Assembly (NCBI RefSeq): GCF_001465545.3
Contig: NZ_CP013480.3
Coordinates: 2,976,001-3,040,000, forward strand
Direction: 5' to 3'
From: Pandoraea norimbergensis
GTDB taxonomy: Bacteria > Pseudomonadota > Gammaproteobacteria > Burkholderiales > Burkholderiaceae
Length of the DNA: 64,000 nucleotides
Both the position numbers and the translations under genes were made by a program. Below are positions 18,316 through 27,425 of this stretch, piece after piece. The notes under the pieces are model-generated. The model made no database searches and was not told where the DNA came from. It saw only the letters and a list, made by a program, of their open reading frames with translations. The first letter of the stretch is position 1. Each line of letters begins with the position of its first letter.

Positions 18316-18459
18316 ATTCTTAATGCGCACTCACAAAATTCGGATGACGCCCCCTCCCTAGATGCGCACAAAAGGCGCTGACGCTGCTAGAACAAACGTG
18401 GCGCGGCCATCGATCACATTTCGCCGGCAAAGCACCGATAGAGACGTTCGCCTGCCACG

Positions 18460-19758
18460 CTAGCCGACCAGCGCGATTGCAGCGCGCATCTGCGCGTTGT
18501 CAAACGCCGGCGCGAAGGCCTCGACATCCAACGGCCCCATGCCGACGACAGACGAGACGGCAATCTCTCGCCACTGTCGCACCGCAGCGACGATTTCCGT
18601 GAGAATCTGCCGCGCCTCGCCTGCCGAAAGATGAAATATGCCAGCGCGATCCAAAGTCGCGTCAACGGCATCGACCGGTCCGTAGTCCTCGTCAAGCCAA
18701 AGCTTCAACTCGGGATCCTTGTCCGGAAACGGATTAATGTCGAACGCGGGGGACAGGCGCCACTGACCGTGTCCGACATGCAGAAATCCATGGTTCTGCA
18801 CGTGATCATCAACATTGGTGATCAGCAGACTGAACACCATGCGACGCCACAGTTCTGCAAGATCCTTTCGGGGTTCCGCGCCGTTAGCCAAAATACACTC
18901 CGCGATCTGGCTGTAAGCGTAATCGCCATCACGCGAAGCCTGAAGCATCGAACCCGCTGACAAGTAAGGAATACGGCCTCCCAACGCACGATCGAAGCGT
19001 CGAATCACGGCGACGGGAATGTCCTCGGACATGACAATCCGGGCATCGGCCACCGTAATGCCCGCAGCGCGAGCCAGTCGTAATGCCAGCACCTCACCGC
19101 GCGTTACGCTCCTGTCGTCGCCGACACTGGGGAACTTGCCTATCGCAAGATGCCCATCGTCGTCGAGCACAGAACACTTCGGACGCATCCCCCCTAACGA
19201 TGTCCCTCTCCCTCGCAAATATCGCAAATCGGCTTCCGTCTCCTGATGCAATTCAACGGCGCGCGACGCACCCATCAGGTGAGCCAGTTCCAGCAGCGGT
19301 GGTGTGGCGCGCTCGCCGTCGTGTGTCGCCCGCAAAAAATTGCCGTGCTCGTCGACGAGTCGTAACGCGCCAATTCGGCTCGTGTCGTCAACACCCAGCA
19401 GGTAGTCGATTTCCGAAAGCTTCGCGCTTGGCACCTCATCGCCTGCATTCCCACTGCGCAAGGCTCGCTGGCGGCGTTTGACATGATCGCGAGCGATGAC
19501 ACGGCAGCCCCAGCCATCGGGCTCGGTATCCGCGAAGGCGAAGTGAAAGACGGAATCGTGTCGCGTGGGTGCCTTGCGGAATTGAGGTTGCGCAACGAGC
19601 GGCAAATCCGGTGATACGGGAAACCTGTCGGCAAACGACAGCCAAGCATCCTCGTAGGCGAAATACGAGAACTCGCGCCGACCATCAAGCTGATAGGTCA
19701 ACCGCCCGACTGGAATGGCGGCTTCTCCCAACGCAACCCGGACTGACGTCTGGCTCAC
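18460..19758 (-). CDS. hipA: HipA-family serine/threonine kinase toxin (module 1)
   Basis: 432 residues. An N-terminal subdomain (VGRLTYQLDGRREFSYFAYE) leads into the kinase core. It has a Gly-rich loop segment (RGRGTSLGGMRPKCSV), a catalytic loop (LLITNVDDHVQNHGFLHV) and a metal site (PAFDINPFP). HipA kinases phosphorylate translation factors such as glutamyl-tRNA synthetase and cause growth arrest. The Gly-rich segment differs from E. coli HipA (SIAGAQEKTALL), so this belongs to a different branch from module 2. The GTG at 19758 overlaps the hipB stop (GTGA), so toxin depends on antitoxin translation. Confidence 0.88.
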   Translation of the reverse strand: MSQTSVRVALGEAAIPVGRLTYQLDGRREFSYFAYEDAWLSFADRFPVSPDLPLVAQPQFRKAPTRHDSVFHFAFADTEPDGWGCRVIARDHVKRRQRALRSGNAGDEVPSAKLSEIDYLLGVDDTSRIGALRLVDEHGNFLRATHDGERATPPLLELAHLMGASRAVELHQETEADLRYLRGRGTSLGGMRPKCSVLDDDGHLAIGKFPSVGDDRSVTRGEVLALRLARAAGITVADARIVMSEDIPVAVIRRFDRALGGRIPYLSAGSMLQASRDGDYAYSQIAECILANGAEPRKDLAELWRRMVFSLLITNVDDHVQNHGFLHVGHGQWRLSPAFDINPFPDKDPELKLWLDEDYGPVDAVDATLDRAGIFHLSAGEARQILTEIVAAVRQWREIAVSSVVGMGPLDVEAFAPAFDNAQMRAAIALVG

Positions 19759-20129
19759 AACGCCCCCGAATCTGGTTTCACGCGTTTGACGCGGACGCGC
19801 TTAGGCACTTGTTCGTTCATGAGTCCCAATCCAATATCGTCGCTTGCCGTGTCCAGCAGATGCGTCAGCTTATCCACTTCGCCAAGTACAAAAAACGCCT
19901 GAGCGATGAGCCCGATCGGAATCCGCGGGTCGCCACGCTCCATTCGACGTAATGTGGCAACAGACGTCTGAATGCGTTCTGCCATCGAAGCCTGCGTCAA
20001 GCGCCTGCGCCGCCGTGCCAGTGCAAGGTCAGTGCCAAGCTTGGCTAAGGCCCGGTTGATGGGCGCGGGCATCGTTCGATTCGTTTCGTCTCGACCGGCG
20101 TTACCGCTTACCAGTGAGCGATTATTCAT
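19755..20129 (-). CDS. hipB: HipB-like XRE-family antitoxin (module 1)
   Basis: 124 residues from the ATG at 20129. A single XRE helix-turn-helix (LGTDLALARRRRRLTQASMA, then ERIQTSVATLRRMERGDPR) is followed by a short tail rich in basic residues (KRVRVKRVKPD). The frame allows a start at 20144, but GGGAAG lies 7 nt before the 20129 ATG, which I prefer. It should bind and inhibit HipA and repress the operon through the CGCT-N8-AGCG sites found at its start and upstream. Coupled to hipA by a GTGA overlap. Confidence 0.85.
   Translation of the reverse strand: MNNRSLVSGNAGRDETNRTMPAPINRALAKLGTDLALARRRRRLTQASMAERIQTSVATLRRMERGDPRIPIGLIAQAFFVLGEVDKLTHLLDTASDDIGLGLMNEQVPKRVRVKRVKPDSGAL
20105..20120. 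promoter_or_regulatory. Candidate HipB operator inside the hipB start region
   Basis: CGCT-N8-AGCG, with the arm spacing used by E. coli HipB (TATCC-N8-GGATA). It lies within the first codons of hipB module 1. The same symmetry recurs at 20254-20269. Confidence 0.5.
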
Positions 20130-20471
20130 GTTTATGCTTCCCATATGAGCGCTTAACGTAAGTGACTGTTGCGCCGATTATCATTTTCCGGGTCATCGCG
20201 CGTCAATCAAAAATCAAATAAGCGCTTACATGTGCTGCTTTATATTGAATAAACGCTTACAAATGAGCGTTTATATACAATCGCCGGCCAATTTTTTACT
20301 CCTAGGGCGAACCGCTCATCTCACACATATTTCGGACACCCCTCTCCCTTTCGTCCCATTTTCTTGTCAACGGGCCGGCCCGGTGGTGCGTTTACCTCTC
20401 AAGTCGGCGGTCCGCATCCCGGCGGAGCGTCACCGTTGTCGGCTTCATATTGGTCTTACCCTACGGCATTC
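20130..20471. other. Divergent intergenic region, hipBA module 1 / beta-propeller gene
   Basis: About 340 bp, AT-rich toward hipB. It holds several copies of a TRARCGYTTA motif: TGAGCGCTTA at 20146-20155, TAAGCGCTTA (a perfect palindrome) at 20219-20228, TAAACGCTTA at 20250-20259 and TGAGCGTTTA at 20264-20273. The beta-propeller side, after 20280, shows no clear motif. Confidence 0.6.
20250..20273. promoter_or_regulatory. Candidate HipB operator, 24-bp inverted repeat
   Basis: TAAACGCT-N8-AGCGTTTA: perfect 8-bp arms and an 8-bp spacer, the same spacer length as E. coli HipB sites. It lies about 120 bp upstream of the hipB start. Confidence 0.65.
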
Positions 20472-21485
20472 ATGGTGTTTTCTTCCAAGCTTTTCGGCCG
20501 CATGCGCGCTCTGGCGTCCATCTCGGCCCTGGTTGTGGGTGGTGTCCACCTCTCGCCTGCCTTCGCCAGCACGGTCATCGTGCTCGACTCCGGCGCTGCC
20601 CAACTATCTCTGATCGATCAGGCCACGCATAAGGTCATCGGCACCATGCCCACCGGCAAGGAGCCGCACCACCTGATGATCACCCCCGACAAACGCTCGC
20701 TCATCGTCGCCAACTCGGTCTCGAACAGCCTCATGTTCCTCGACCCGTCCAGCGGCAAGCTCCAGCGTCAGGTCGCAGACATCGACGATCCGTACCAGCT
20801 CGGCTTCTCGCCCGATCGCAAATGGTTCGTGACCGCCGCGCTGCGCCTCGACCGGGTAGACCTCTATCACTACGACGGTGAAAACGTCACGGTCGCCAAG
20901 CGCATTCCGCTGGCCAAGACGCCCAGCCACATGACCTTCTCGTCCGATAGCAAGACGGTCTTCGTCACCTTGCAGGACTCGGGCGAACTCGTCGCCATCG
21001 ATCTGCCCACGCAGACCGTCAAATGGCGCATGAACGTCGGCAAGACCCCCGCCGGCCTGTGGATGACGCCGGGCGACAAATATCTGCTCGTCGGCATGAC
21101 CGGTGAAGACGATGTCGCGGTGGTCGACTGGCGCACGCAGAAGGTGATCAAGCGCATCCAGACCGGACGCGGCGCGCACAACTTCCGCTCGCTCTCCGAT
21201 GGCCGCCACATTGCCGTGAGTAACCGCGTCGAGAGCACCATCAGCATTCTCGATTACGAATCGCTCACTAAAGTCGCCGACATCACCGGCCTGATGCCCG
21301 GCCCGGACGATATGGAACTTTCCGCCGACAAACGCTATCTTTGGGTAACGTTCCGCTTTGCCCGCCACGTCGGCGTGATCGATCTGACCACGCGCCAACT
21401 GGTCGACCGCATCGCGGTGAACCGATCGCCGCACGGCATTTTCTTTGCCGACCGAGCCCCCGTACTCTCCCCGAATCCGGACTGA
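20472..21485 (+). CDS. Exported YVTN/YncE-like beta-propeller protein
   Basis: 337 residues. A signal peptide (MRALASISALVVGGVHLSPAFAS within the first ~33 residues) is followed by about seven ~40-residue blades with the YVTN-type pattern (VIVLDSGAAQLSLIDQATHK, VANSVSNSLMFLDPSSGK, AVVDWRTQKVIKRIQTGRG, VSNRVESTISILDYESL). Such periplasmic propellers bind ligands or partner proteins; function varies widely. The start at 20472 is the first ATG with a sensible signal peptide, and the frame is open upstream. It lies 12 bp before the sterol-desaturase gene and is likely its operon partner. Confidence 0.75.
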   Translation: MVFSSKLFGRMRALASISALVVGGVHLSPAFASTVIVLDSGAAQLSLIDQATHKVIGTMPTGKEPHHLMITPDKRSLIVANSVSNSLMFLDPSSGKLQRQVADIDDPYQLGFSPDRKWFVTAALRLDRVDLYHYDGENVTVAKRIPLAKTPSHMTFSSDSKTVFVTLQDSGELVAIDLPTQTVKWRMNVGKTPAGLWMTPGDKYLLVGMTGEDDVAVVDWRTQKVIKRIQTGRGAHNFRSLSDGRHIAVSNRVESTISILDYESLTKVADITGLMPGPDDMELSADKRYLWVTFRFARHVGVIDLTTRQLVDRIAVNRSPHGIFFADRAPVLSPNPD

Positions 21486-21497
21486 CGAGGCCACCCG

Positions 21498-22502
21498 ATG
21501 ATTCAGGAAGCCATCAATTTCGTCGATAGCGGCATCTCCGCCGTGCAGACGCTCATCTACGTGGATGTGATCCAGCCGCTGCTGTTTCACTTCAACTTCA
21601 TGGGCTATGACGACGATATTTACGACGCGCTCTACTTCGTCCTCATCGGCGTGCTGCAAATCGGCGTGTCGTACGCGCTGCTGCGCCCGCTTGAAGCCCT
21701 GCGCCCCGTTGAGAAGTGGCAGGATCGCCGCCAGGTGCGCGCCGACGTGATCTACACATGGATCGCCAAGCTCGGCATCCTGAATCTGCTGTTCTTCGTG
21801 GTGCTCCAGCCGGTCTTCAACGAACTGCAAAGCCAGATGGTGATCCACGGCCTGCCGAGCATCGATCTCGACGGCCTGTACCCCGGTGTCACCGATCAGC
21901 CGCTCGCCTCGTTCCTGATCTACCTGATCGTGCTCGACTTTGCCGGCTACTGGTATCACCGCTGGCAACACCGTTTCGGTGTCTGGTGGGAGCTGCACGC
22001 CGTCCACCACAGCCAGCAACAGATGTCGCTGTGGTCGGATGACCGTAACCACTTCCTCGACGACGTACTCCAAGCCGCATTCTTCGCAGGCATCGCCCTC
22101 TTCATCGGCGTGCAACCGGCGCAGTACGTGGTGCTGGTGGCCGTGAGCAACTTCCTGCAAAGCGTGCAGCACGTGAATGCCCGTCTGCCGTATGGCCGGG
22201 TGCTGGAACGCCTGATCGTGAGCCCGACGTTCCATCGCCGCCACCACGCCATTGGCTACGGCCACGAGGGCACGCGCTACGGCTGCAACTTCGGTGTGCT
22301 GTTCCCATGGTGGGACATGGTGTTTCGCACCGCCTCGTGGGAACACGCCGTCGAGCCGACCGGCATTCGCGACCAGTTGCCCGCACCGGAAGGCCGTTCG
22401 CGCCGGTACGGCATGGGGGTGATTGCACAGCAAGTCCGTGCGTTCGGCCGCATCGCCCGCCGTCTCATGCCCGGTCGCACCGCAGGCCGCCCGACGGCAT
22501 AA
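21498..22502 (+). CDS. Sterol desaturase/fatty acid hydroxylase family membrane enzyme
   Basis: 334 residues with several membrane helices (LYFVLIGVLQIGVSYALL, LGILNLLFFVVLQPVF, FLIYLIVLDFAGYWYH). It carries the three His boxes of the family: HRWQH, HAVHHSQQ and HRRHH. These bind a di-iron centre that hydroxylates or desaturates lipid chains using O2. The lipid substrate (fatty acid, hopanoid or other) cannot be told from the sequence. It is preceded by the exported propeller gene with a 12-bp gap and followed by a region of strong inverted repeats. Confidence 0.87.
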   Translation: MIQEAINFVDSGISAVQTLIYVDVIQPLLFHFNFMGYDDDIYDALYFVLIGVLQIGVSYALLRPLEALRPVEKWQDRRQVRADVIYTWIAKLGILNLLFFVVLQPVFNELQSQMVIHGLPSIDLDGLYPGVTDQPLASFLIYLIVLDFAGYWYHRWQHRFGVWWELHAVHHSQQQMSLWSDDRNHFLDDVLQAAFFAGIALFIGVQPAQYVVLVAVSNFLQSVQHVNARLPYGRVLERLIVSPTFHRRHHAIGYGHEGTRYGCNFGVLFPWWDMVFRTASWEHAVEPTGIRDQLPAPEGRSRRYGMGVIAQQVRAFGRIARRLMPGRTAGRPTA

Positions 22503-22512
22503 CGAGCACCAG

Positions 22513-22572
22513 TCAGCACAAGGGTGCTGAAAGCCCGCCCGGCTATCTTGCGCCGGATTATTTTCAGCACCC
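22513..22572 (+). repeat. Two mutually exclusive hairpins after the desaturase gene
   Basis: TCAGCAC (22513-22519) can pair with GTGCTGA (22524-22530). Alternatively GGGTGCTGAAA (22522-22532) pairs perfectly with TTTCAGCACCC (22562-22572), enclosing an inner CCGGC/GCCGG stem. Both structures use 22524-22530, so only one can form. No T-run follows. Confidence 0.6.
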
Positions 22573-22791
22573 CTCAGTAACACGATGTAACAGGGGGCCT
22601 GTCACTGGCACCCCGCCCGCAAGGCCCCTTCCCGCCCCCTGATTTCCCTGCAATTTCCCCTGTCGTTACGGGCGTTTACGTCCCCTCGCGCCATGCCTGA
22701 GAACGCGTGCGGAGGTAAGATGCCGTAACTTCCAGCGCCTGTTCGGCCCGCCAAAACGGGCACCCCCGTCGCTAGACTGCTAAGCGTGGCA

Positions 22792-22810
22792 ACCCGGGCC
22801 TCTCCCGGGT
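22792..22810 (+). repeat. GC hairpin upstream of mdtA
   Basis: ACCCGGG, a CCTCT loop and CCCGGGT form a 7-bp perfect stem ending 27 bp before the mdtA Shine-Dalgarno. It may affect mRNA stability or translation; no further support. Confidence 0.4.
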
Positions 22811-22847
22811 GCATGGGCGGCACATGTGCGTCGCGCTGGAGGCAGAT

Positions 22848-24179
22848 ATGGAAGCAGCACCGGATACCGGATCGCAACCGCCCAAGAAGCGGCGGCGTAC
22901 CGCCCTATGGATTGGCATCGTCGTGCTCGTGCTAGTGGCATGGGTTGCCTGGCACCTCGCACATCGGCCCAATACCAAACGCGGTGCACAGCCGCAAATC
23001 GTCTCGGTGGCGCAGGCGGCCTACGGCGAAATGCCGGTGACGATCACCTCGCTGGGCACGGTCACGCCCGAAGCCACGGTGACGGTACTGCCGCAGTTGA
23101 GCGGCTACCTCACGCAGGTCGGCTATCAGGAAGGTCAGGAAGTCACCAAGGGCCAGTTCCTCGCGCAGATCGACCCTCGCCAGTACGAAATCAGCAAGGA
23201 ACAGGCGCAGGCCCAACTCGCCAAAGACCGCGCCGCGCTCGCGCAAGCCAAGGCCGATCTCGCTCGCTATACCCAACTGCATCAGCAGAAGTCGATTGCC
23301 GAGCAAACCTTCGCCGATCAGCAATTCCTCGTGGCGCAGGACGAAGCCGCCGTCAAAGCCGATCTGGCCAACATCGCTCAGTTCGAGCTCGATCTGACCT
23401 ACTGCCGCATCACCGCGCCGGTCGCTGGCCGCGTGGGTCTGCGACTCGTTGACGCCGGCAACTATGTGACATCGACGAGCACGACCGGCATCGCCGTCAT
23501 CACCAGCGTCAAGCCGACGACGGTCGAATTCACCGTGGCCCAGAACGCGCTGCCGGCCGTGATGAAGCAGTACCGCACCGGCAAACCACTCGCCGTCACC
23601 GCATTTTCCAGCGACAACAAGGAAAAACTCGCCACCGGCGCGCTGTACGCCGTGAGCAACCAGATGGCTACGTCCACGGGCACGGTCACGTTGCGCGCAC
23701 GCTTCGCCAATGACGACGAAGTGCTGTTTCCGCAGGAATTCGTCAATGTGACGCTGCTCGTCGACACGCTCCAGCACGTGGTGCTGGTGCCGACACCTGC
23801 CGTCCAGAGCGGTGCGCCGGGCGAGTTCGTCTACGTCGCCACACAGAACAATACGGCCTCGCTGCGCAAAGTCACCATCGGGCCGAGCGACGGCAAACAC
23901 ACGGTCATCACAGCCGGTCTGAATGCGGGCGAAACCGTGGTGACGGACGGCATGGACCGGCTGAGCGACGGCGCACACATTGCCCTGCCGAGCGCGACGA
24001 CCCCAGCCAGCGGTGCGGCAGCGGCCAGCGAGACCGGTTCCGCCGCACAGGCGTCGGGCGCAGGACGCCACGGCGGACATCGCGGCGCATCGGCACCGGC
24101 GGCAGCGGGTGAAGCTTCGGGAGCATCAGGCGCATCGGCCCCGTCCGCAGCCCCGGCCTCCGCCGCTGGCACCCAATAA
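22848..24179 (+). CDS. mdtA: RND efflux periplasmic adaptor, MdtA type
   Basis: 443 residues from the ATG at 22848, which has GGAGG 5 nt upstream. A cytoplasmic basic start precedes one membrane anchor (LWIGIVVLVLVAWVAWHLA, residues ~21-40). Lipoyl and beta-barrel domains follow (VTVLPQLSGYLTQVGYQEGQ, DLTYCRITAPVAGRVGLRLV) around an alpha-hairpin (QAQAQLAKDRAALAQAKADL). The last ~55 residues are a low-complexity Ala/Ser/Gly tail. MdtA links the MdtB/MdtC inner-membrane pump to the outer-membrane channel. It is the first gene of mdtA-mdtB-mdtC-outer membrane factor. Confidence 0.9.
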   Translation: MEAAPDTGSQPPKKRRRTALWIGIVVLVLVAWVAWHLAHRPNTKRGAQPQIVSVAQAAYGEMPVTITSLGTVTPEATVTVLPQLSGYLTQVGYQEGQEVTKGQFLAQIDPRQYEISKEQAQAQLAKDRAALAQAKADLARYTQLHQQKSIAEQTFADQQFLVAQDEAAVKADLANIAQFELDLTYCRITAPVAGRVGLRLVDAGNYVTSTSTTGIAVITSVKPTTVEFTVAQNALPAVMKQYRTGKPLAVTAFSSDNKEKLATGALYAVSNQMATSTGTVTLRARFANDDEVLFPQEFVNVTLLVDTLQHVVLVPTPAVQSGAPGEFVYVATQNNTASLRKVTIGPSDGKHTVITAGLNAGETVVTDGMDRLSDGAHIALPSATTPASGAAAASETGSAAQASGAGRHGGHRGASAPAAAGEASGASGASAPSAAPASAAGTQ

Positions 24180-24224
24180 CGCCATGTCCGTCCGACCGAG
24201 ACCCCGCACCCCCGGCGCCCGCTC

Positions 24225-27200
24225 ATGAATTTCTCTCGCATCTTCATCCTGCGCCCGGTCGCGACCTGGCTGCTGATGATCGCGCTCGTGCTCGTCGGCT
24301 TGGTGGCCGTGCGCGTGCTGCCAGTCTCATCGCTGCCCAGCGTCGATTACCCGACCATTCAGGTGCAGACGTTCTACCCGGGGGCCAGCCCTTCAGTGAT
24401 GGCCACCACCGTGACCGCGCCGCTCGAAGTACAGCTCGGCCAGATTCCCGGCTTGCAGCAGATGATTTCGTACAGCGCTGAAGGCTCGTCGGTCATCACG
24501 CTGCAATTCGATCTCGCGTTGAATCTCGACGTCGCGCAGCAAAACGTCCAACAGGCTATCAACGCCGCGACCAGCCTGCTGCCGAGCGGCCTGCCCGCGC
24601 CGCCGACGTACGCCAAGGTGAACCCCGCCGACCAGCCGATCATGACGCTGGCGGTCACCTCGAAGACGCTCTCGCTCACACAGTTGCAAGACGCCGCCAA
24701 CAACCGCCTCGCCGCGAAGATCTCTCAGGTGGCCGGTGTGGGTGTGGTCACGCTCGCAGGCGGTAACGTGCCGGCCGTGCGCGTGGAAGCCGATCCGCAA
24801 AAGCTCGCCGCTTACGGCCTCAATCTCGACGACCTGCGCACGCTGCTCGCCAACGTCAACGTCAGCCAGCCGAAGGGCAATTTCGACGGCCCCGAGCTTG
24901 ACTACACGCTCGACGCCAACGATCAGATCTCCGATCCGCAGGACTATCTCGACACCGTCATTGCCTACCAGAACGGCTCGCCCGTGTATCTGCGCGATGT
25001 CGCCCACGTGTCGAAAGCCGCACAGGACGTGGAGCGCGGCGCCTGGTTCAACAAAACCCCGGCCATCGTGCTCAACGTGCAACGCCAGCCCGGCGCCAAC
25101 GTGATTGCCACGGTCGACCAGATTAAGCGCGCATTACCGCAGCTCGAAGCCACGCTGCCTGCCGGTATGGAAGTGAGCGTGGTGTCCGACAGCACGGGCG
25201 TGATCCGCTCGTCGGTGAGCGACGCCGCGTTCGAGCTCGTGCTCGCTGTGGTGCTCGTGGTGGCCGTGATCTTCGTGTTCCTGCGCAACGTGCCGGCCAC
25301 CATCATTCCGAGCATCTCGGTACCGGTCTCGCTGATCGCCACGCTCGCGGTGATGTACGAACTCGGCTACTCGATCGACAACCTGTCGCTCATGGCGCTG
25401 ATCATCGCCACCGGCTTCGTGGTGGACGACTCGATCGTCATGATCGAAAACGTGGTGCGCTATCTCGAACAGGGCATGCCGCCGCTGGAAGCGGCACTGG
25501 CCGGTGCTGGGCAGATTGGCTTCACGATCATGTCGCTGACGATCTCGCTGATCGCCGTGCTGATTCCGCTGCTCTTCATGGGCGGCGTGATCGGGCGGCT
25601 GTTCGGCGAGTTCGCCGTCACGCTCGCCGTCACCATCGTGATATCGGCCATTGTGTCGCTCACGGTGGTGCCGATGCTGTGCGCACGGATACTGCGGGCG
25701 CAGGAAGACCGCCATCCGAGCCGCTTCGAACGCGTGAGCGAGCGGTTGTTCGACAAGACGCTCGCCGCCTATGAGCGCGGCCTGCGCTGGGTGCTCGATC
25801 ACCAGTTGCTCACGCTGATCGTGGCGCTGATCACGGTGGCACTGACCGTCGTGCTCTACGTCGTCATTCCGAAGGGGCTCTTCCCGGTGCAGGACGTGGG
25901 CGTGCTGCAAGGCATTACCGTGGCCGACAACTCAGTCTCGTACTCGGCGATGGTGAAGCGCCAGACGGCACTGGCCGAAGAGGTGCTGAAAGACCCTGAT
26001 GTGACCTCGATCACCTCGTACGTCGGCATCGACGGCATCAACACCACGCTCAACAACGGCCGGTTCCTCATCAACCTGAAAGCGCGTGACGACCGTTCGG
26101 AGACGGCGGCCGAGATCGGGCGCCGGATACAAACGGCGACCGCCGGGGTGCCGGGCATCAAACTGTATGTGCAGCCTGCACAGGATCTGACGTTGGACAC
26201 CACGGTGTCGCCGAACCAGTACAAGTTCGTACTGCGCGGCCCCGATCAGGCGACGCTCGCCAAATACGTGCCGCCGTTGATTGCCCGCATGAAGAAGATA
26301 TCGTCGATCACCGACGTGGCGAGCGATCTGGATACCAGCGGCCTGTCGATTCAGGTGGAAGTGAACCGGCAACTGGCAGCCCGCTACGGCATTACGCCCG
26401 CGACCATCGACAACGCGCTGTACGACGCCCTCGGTCAGCGCATCGTGTCGACGATCTTCCAGCAATCGGCCCAGTACCGGGTGATTCTGGTGGCCAAGCC
26501 CGAAAGCCTGAACACGATCAACTCGCTGGGCGCGATCTATCTGCCGAGCCAGACGAGTTCAAGCGGTCAGGTGCCGCTCTCCGCCATCGCCACCTTGAAG
26601 ATCATCAGCACGCCGCTCGCGATCAGTCATTTGCAGCAATTCCCGGCAGTGACGGTGTCCTTCAATCTGGCAAGCGACGCGTCTCTCTCTAGCGCCGTGA
26701 AGGAGATTCGCGCGGCTCAACAGGCCGTGAACCTGCCGCCCTCGATCGCCTCGTCGTTCCAAGGGGCTGCACAAGCGTTCGAAGACTCACTCTCCAGCGA
26801 GGTCTATCTGCTGATTGCGGCGCTCGTCGCGGTGTATATCGTGCTGGGCGTGCTGTATGAGAGCTTCATCCACCCGGTGACGATTCTCTCGACACTGCCG
26901 TCGGCCGGCATCGGCGCGTTGCTGGCGTTGATGATCACCGGCAGCGACCTCGACGTGATCGGCATCATCGGGATCGTGCTGCTCATCGGGATCGTCAAGA
27001 AGAACGCCATCATGATGGTCGACTTCGCGCTCGACGCCGAGCGCAACCACCACAAGCCGCCGCGCGAGGCCATCTTCGAGGCGTCGCTGCTGCGCTTCCG
27101 GCCGATTCTGATGACGACGCTCGCGGCCATGCTCGGCGCGCTGCCGATGCTGCTTGGCACGGGCACCGGCTCGGAGCTGCGCCGTCCGCTCGGTCTGGCG

Positions 27201-27425
27201 ATCATCGGCGGGCTGATGCTCAGCCAGTTGCTCACGCTGTTCACCACGCCGGTCATCTATCTGTACTTCGACCGCATGGCCGAGCGGGTGCGCGAGCGCC
27301 GGGCAGCGCGACGTGCTGCACGCGGGGGCACCCCGCCGCCGCAAGGCCCCGACCAGACCGACGGATCGAGCGGACCGACCTCACCGAAGGCGCCGGATGA
27401 GCCGCCCGCAGGAGATGCGCCGTGA
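24225..27425 (+). CDS. mdtB: RND efflux pump subunit MdtB
   Basis: 1066 residues, with strong likeness to E. coli MdtB across the N terminus (FILRPVATWLLMIALVLVGL, SLPSVDYPTIQVQTFYPGAS, PLEVQLGQIPGLQQM). The transmembrane proton-relay Asp pair is present (GFVVDDSIVMIENV). Twelve helices in two sets of six and two large periplasmic loops fit the RND fold. MdtB works with MdtC as a heteromultimer exporting bile salts, novobiocin and other amphiphiles in enterobacteria. The C-terminal ~50 residues are Arg, Pro and Gly-rich. The TGA overlaps the mdtC GTG start. Confidence 0.93.
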   Translation: MNFSRIFILRPVATWLLMIALVLVGLVAVRVLPVSSLPSVDYPTIQVQTFYPGASPSVMATTVTAPLEVQLGQIPGLQQMISYSAEGSSVITLQFDLALNLDVAQQNVQQAINAATSLLPSGLPAPPTYAKVNPADQPIMTLAVTSKTLSLTQLQDAANNRLAAKISQVAGVGVVTLAGGNVPAVRVEADPQKLAAYGLNLDDLRTLLANVNVSQPKGNFDGPELDYTLDANDQISDPQDYLDTVIAYQNGSPVYLRDVAHVSKAAQDVERGAWFNKTPAIVLNVQRQPGANVIATVDQIKRALPQLEATLPAGMEVSVVSDSTGVIRSSVSDAAFELVLAVVLVVAVIFVFLRNVPATIIPSISVPVSLIATLAVMYELGYSIDNLSLMALIIATGFVVDDSIVMIENVVRYLEQGMPPLEAALAGAGQIGFTIMSLTISLIAVLIPLLFMGGVIGRLFGEFAVTLAVTIVISAIVSLTVVPMLCARILRAQEDRHPSRFERVSERLFDKTLAAYERGLRWVLDHQLLTLIVALITVALTVVLYVVIPKGLFPVQDVGVLQGITVADNSVSYSAMVKRQTALAEEVLKDPDVTSITSYVGIDGINTTLNNGRFLINLKARDDRSETAAEIGRRIQTATAGVPGIKLYVQPAQDLTLDTTVSPNQYKFVLRGPDQATLAKYVPPLIARMKKISSITDVASDLDTSGLSIQVEVNRQLAARYGITPATIDNALYDALGQRIVSTIFQQSAQYRVILVAKPESLNTINSLGAIYLPSQTSSSGQVPLSAIATLKIISTPLAISHLQQFPAVTVSFNLASDASLSSAVKEIRAAQQAVNLPPSIASSFQGAAQAFEDSLSSEVYLLIAALVAVYIVLGVLYESFIHPVTILSTLPSAGIGALLALMITGSDLDVIGIIGIVLLIGIVKKNAIMMVDFALDAERNHHKPPREAIFEASLLRFRPILMTTLAAMLGALPMLLGTGTGSELRRPLGLAIIGGLMLSQLLTLFTTPVIYLYFDRMAERVRERRAARRAARGGTPPPQGPDQTDGSSGPTSPKAPDEPPAGDAP

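Larger units (their letters stand above)
22503..22847 (+). other. Intergenic region upstream of mdtA with several inverted repeats
   Basis: 345 bp without a gene. It contains two overlapping hairpins (22513-22572), a second pair of arms GGGGCCT and AGGCCCC around 22595-22627, and a GC hairpin at 22792-22810 close to mdtA. The mdtA Shine-Dalgarno GGAGG is at 22838-22842. No promoter could be assigned with confidence. Confidence 0.5.

Noticed and set aside
16640..20471. Mobile genetic element carrying the toxin-antitoxin genes
   Set aside because: No integrase, transposase, tRNA or flanking direct repeats are visible; kept only as a possible accessory insert.
20604..22583. 659-codon frame antisense to the propeller and desaturase genes
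   Set aside because: Mirrors two well-supported genes; composition is His/Arg/Val-rich with no family pattern.
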